From Phlebopus portentosus (taxonomy: Eukaryota; Basidiomycota; Agaricomycetes; Boletales; Boletinellaceae): a stretch of 64,000 nt of DNA. The stretch lies in the NCBI GenBank assembly GCA_037892935.1, contig JAYXKI010000001.1:4216001-4280000 (forward strand), in the 5' to 3' direction. Positions 61,801 through 64,000 of this stretch are shown piece by piece. The number at the start of each line of letters is the position of its first letter. Position 1 is the first letter of the stretch. The position numbers and the translations under genes were made by a program. The notes beneath the pieces were generated by a model. That model searched no databases. It was not told the DNA's origin and saw only the letters and a program-made list of their open reading frames with translations.

Positions 61801-62389
61801 GCTTTCTTCACGAACAGCTGATCGATCCTCCCTCGTCGTGAACTTCTTTGCAACCATGCTTGAGGGAGCGGCGGCGGCGGAGATGCCAAGTGGATGGAAA
61901 TAACAACAAAGACGAGGTGCACAGAGAAGAATGGCAAAAGCTATCAGACCAGAAAAACGGAAAAGACTGGATTGGATAGATGAATAGACCACATGGATAA
62001 AATTTATTGGCGACATCATCCAAGATTGTGCCGAGCGAATGTGGGGGTGGGGTGACCCAGGGTGACCTGTAAAATGCATAGATTTACCGGGATCCGAATC
62101 GGTTATACTGGTTACCTCAGACCGTGCCTTTCCAAGAACGGCTTTTCTGGTCTCTGATTCTAAATAAATAAAATCCGGGCCACTCGCTTCGTCCTTGCCT
62201 CTCGTCCGTCTTGCCCTTTAACCATCACCTGCCTCTTTATCAACACCGGTGCCACCCGCCCTCCTCTCCCGCGCCATCGTCGACCATCTCCGAGCCAACC
62301 TCGCGCAATCTCATACACATCTGCGTCTCGACTTAAGCTTCAATCTACGCGCTCTCCGATAACGTTTGCCACTCAAAAACACTCTCAAA
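58863..62389. other. Gene-free 3.5 kb between GTPase and acetate transporter
   Basis: No exon could be supported. The last 250 bases form a pyrimidine-rich leader of the acetate transporter (ctcgtccgtcttgccc ... tctcaaaATG), as is typical of highly expressed fungal genes. A GC-rich inverted-repeat patch lies at about 60974-61180. Confidence 0.5.
60974..61018. repeat. Nested GC-rich inverted repeat
   Basis: The outer arms cgcgcac and gtgcgcg enclose an inner hairpin cccgc-ttc-gcggg. A strong secondary-structure patch in otherwise AT-leaning DNA. Nearby (61019-61180) gcggggtaga recurs in inverted orientation as tctaccccgc. It could be the relic of a small transposon; no target duplication was identified. 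Confidence 0.5.
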
Positions 62390-63494
62390 ATGGCCGACAT
62401 TGAGAAACACGGAAACGGCGGTTCAGTTGGTCACCCAGGTGCGCCCAACCAGGATACATTCCCCATGGGCGCTGGCGGAACGGGAGGCCCACCCACTCTC
62501 GGTGCCTCGGGCGTCCAGCAGCACTTCTACCAAGGAGGTCTGCCCCTTCGTACATTCGCCAACCCGGCACCTCTGTAAGTCTCCGCCAAGCTCTTCGTTC
62601 CCCAGGCGTTTTCTGATGCTACTCTATTTCTATCTGTTTCATTCCGCCCGACGATGTGCCACCCGACGTGATGTTGATAACGTCCCTTGCTTTTGACGTG
62701 ATCATTCTAGGGGTCTGTTCTCTTTCGCATCGACGACGTTCATCCTATCGTTGGTCAATGTCAATGCCCGAGGAGTTTCGACACCGAACGTGGTCGTCGG
62801 TATGGCGCTCGCCTGCGGTGGACTCGCTCAGCTTCTCGCAGGCATGTGGGAATTTGCTGCGGGCAACACCTTCGGTGCAACCGGTGAGTAATGGACGCAT
62901 ATATGATCACCACATGCATCTGGGAGGAGAATCTTTTTACGACTTCCCTGCGGTGCATTTGATGGGTGCATTTGATGTTTCATTTGCAAAATCCGCATCG
63001 CGCCGGATCGACGTGATTGACTGATGTGCTGACTAATCTCTAAATTTGTCAGCCTTCTCTTCTTATGGCGCTTTCTGGATCTCTTGGGCCGTGATAGAAA
63101 TTCCAGACTCTGGTGTCATTGCAGCCTATGACAATGAGGACGACTTGGCCAATGCCCTTGGTTTCTACCTTGCCGCTTGGTTCATGTTTACGTTCATGAT
63201 GCTGTACGTTTCTTTGCTCTTTTTTTTTCATATAACTCCTGATCCGTTCCATAGGATCGCATCTTTGCGCTCGAACGCCGGCCTCATCTCGCTGTTCTTC
63301 TTTTTGACCCTGACCTTCATGTTCCTCATGATTGCTGAGTTCACCGGTAATAACAGCGTTCATGAGACAGGCGGAGGATTGGAATCGTCACTGCAGCCAT
63401 TGCATACTATTGTGCATGTGCGAACTTGTTCTCGCGCGACTCCTCGTTCGTTTCGCTCCCTCTCTTGCCGATCCCCAAACCCCGTACGGCATGA
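62390..63494 (+). CDS. Acetate/ammonia transporter, GPR1/FUN34/YaaH (AceTr) family
   Basis: Plasma-membrane six-helix protein of the Gpr1/Ato family; yeast members Ato1-3 move acetate or ammonium. Exon 1 gives MADIEKHGNGGSVGHPGAPN ... LPLRTFANPAPL. The family motif NPAPLGLFSFA spans the first intron. Then come TTFILSLVNVNARGVSTPNV, VVGMALACGGLAQLLAGMWE, FAAGNTFGAT, FSSYGAFWISWAVIEIPDSG, NALGFYLAAWFMFTFMML, LISLFFFLTLTFMFLMIAEF, and IGIVTAAIAYYCACANLFSR with the end PLLPIPKPRTA. In the last exon the frame is lost at gcggaggattgg (63371-63382). One more T gives GGGFGIVTA, the expected wording, so an assembly deletion is likely. Introns are short; the long pyrimidine-rich leader suggests strong expression. 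Confidence 0.9.
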
Positions 63495-64000
63495 TATGTG
63501 ATTGTCTACAATCTTCGCTACTAGCACTGTCCTTTCTTCCTTTTCATGACGATATGAAAATTCCCTTTGGTTCACGCCATCTTGGGTCCCACTTTCTTCC
63601 TATTACATTGTTTCCTTCGGTTATAATAGTCCTTTCGGATGGATGTCTGCACTTTGTCTTGCCCTGGAGTCGACAATCTCCAACACAATTTGAGTCGCAT
63701 TCTATTCTTGGCCTGTTAGTGTTGATTGTCCAACCTCTACTTTCGTTTCCTCCTGTGAAAGTGGCGAGTATTTCTTGTTCTGTGCATCCTTTACATCATT
63801 TCTCCGATCGTCATGTTCCTCTAGTAATTCTGTGTGTATGGTTTCTGCGAGTTATATCGCTGCCGATTGTACTCCTGTAGTTCTCACAAAAAGGTTACGA
63901 CATCTTGACTGCTAGATTTACTTACCTCGATGTGACAGAGCGGTGATGAATATCCCTTTCTAGGGAGCGAGCTCAGTATATTTAACGGAATCGTTCTTTC
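63495..64000. other. 3' flank of the acetate transporter
   Basis: Probable 3' UTR and intergenic DNA to the window edge; no gene recognised. Confidence 0.5.

Overview
The window is nuclear DNA of a filamentous basidiomycete, most likely an Agaricomycete. Genes are split by many short (about 50-60 bp) GT-AG introns and intergenic spacing is compact. There are expanded families of F-box-like proteins and secreted type-B carboxylesterases, and two cell-surface proteins of a type I associate with mushroom-forming fungi. I saw no rRNA, tRNA, CRISPR or intact transposon.

Layout. 1-2.3 kb: the 5' part of replication termination factor 2 (Rtf2) and a GPALPP1/DUF3752 gene, both minus strand. 2.4-6.6 kb: three tandem F-box-like copies, the middle one intact. 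7.2-13.5 kb: one intact secreted carboxylesterase, a decayed copy and a C-terminal scrap, all minus. 13.8-18.9 kb: a single-copy core with COP9 signalosome subunit 7 (CSN7), the F1-ATPase assembly factor ATP11, a short-chain dehydrogenase, and a small unknown gene. 19.7-24.6 kb: a damaged carboxylesterase (plus), an intact F-box-like gene (minus) and a decayed one (plus). The F-box/esterase pair on the left is therefore mirrored on the right, around the core.

26.3-29.4 kb: a large PSP1-domain protein rich in polyQ. 29.4-33.2 kb: a long gene-poor stretch with a diverged tandem duplication. 33.3-39 kb: Rgp1 (Rab6/Ypt6 exchange-factor subunit), an unknown gene, and Trs33 (TRAPP subunit). 39.1-41.4 kb: mitochondrial glutamyl-tRNA synthetase. 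41.5 kb: a 131-bp inverted-repeat element. 42.5-45 kb: a flavin monooxygenase with an NTF2-like N-terminus. 47.1-52.7 kb: two paralogous single-pass membrane proteins. 54.5-56.3 kb: an auxin-efflux-carrier-family transporter. 57.1-58.9 kb: a Rab7-like GTPase with a very long insert. 62.4-63.5 kb: a Gpr1/Ato-type acetate transporter.

Functionally this is mostly housekeeping (RNA/DNA maintenance, protein turnover, mitochondrial biogenesis, vesicle traffic at Golgi and vacuole) interrupted by birth-and-death gene families. No operon-like metabolic cluster or defence system could be supported. At least eight otherwise well-conserved genes contain single-base frame breaks, several in short homopolymers. 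That looks like residual long-read assembly error, so every call of a pseudogene resting only on frameshifts should be read with that in mind.
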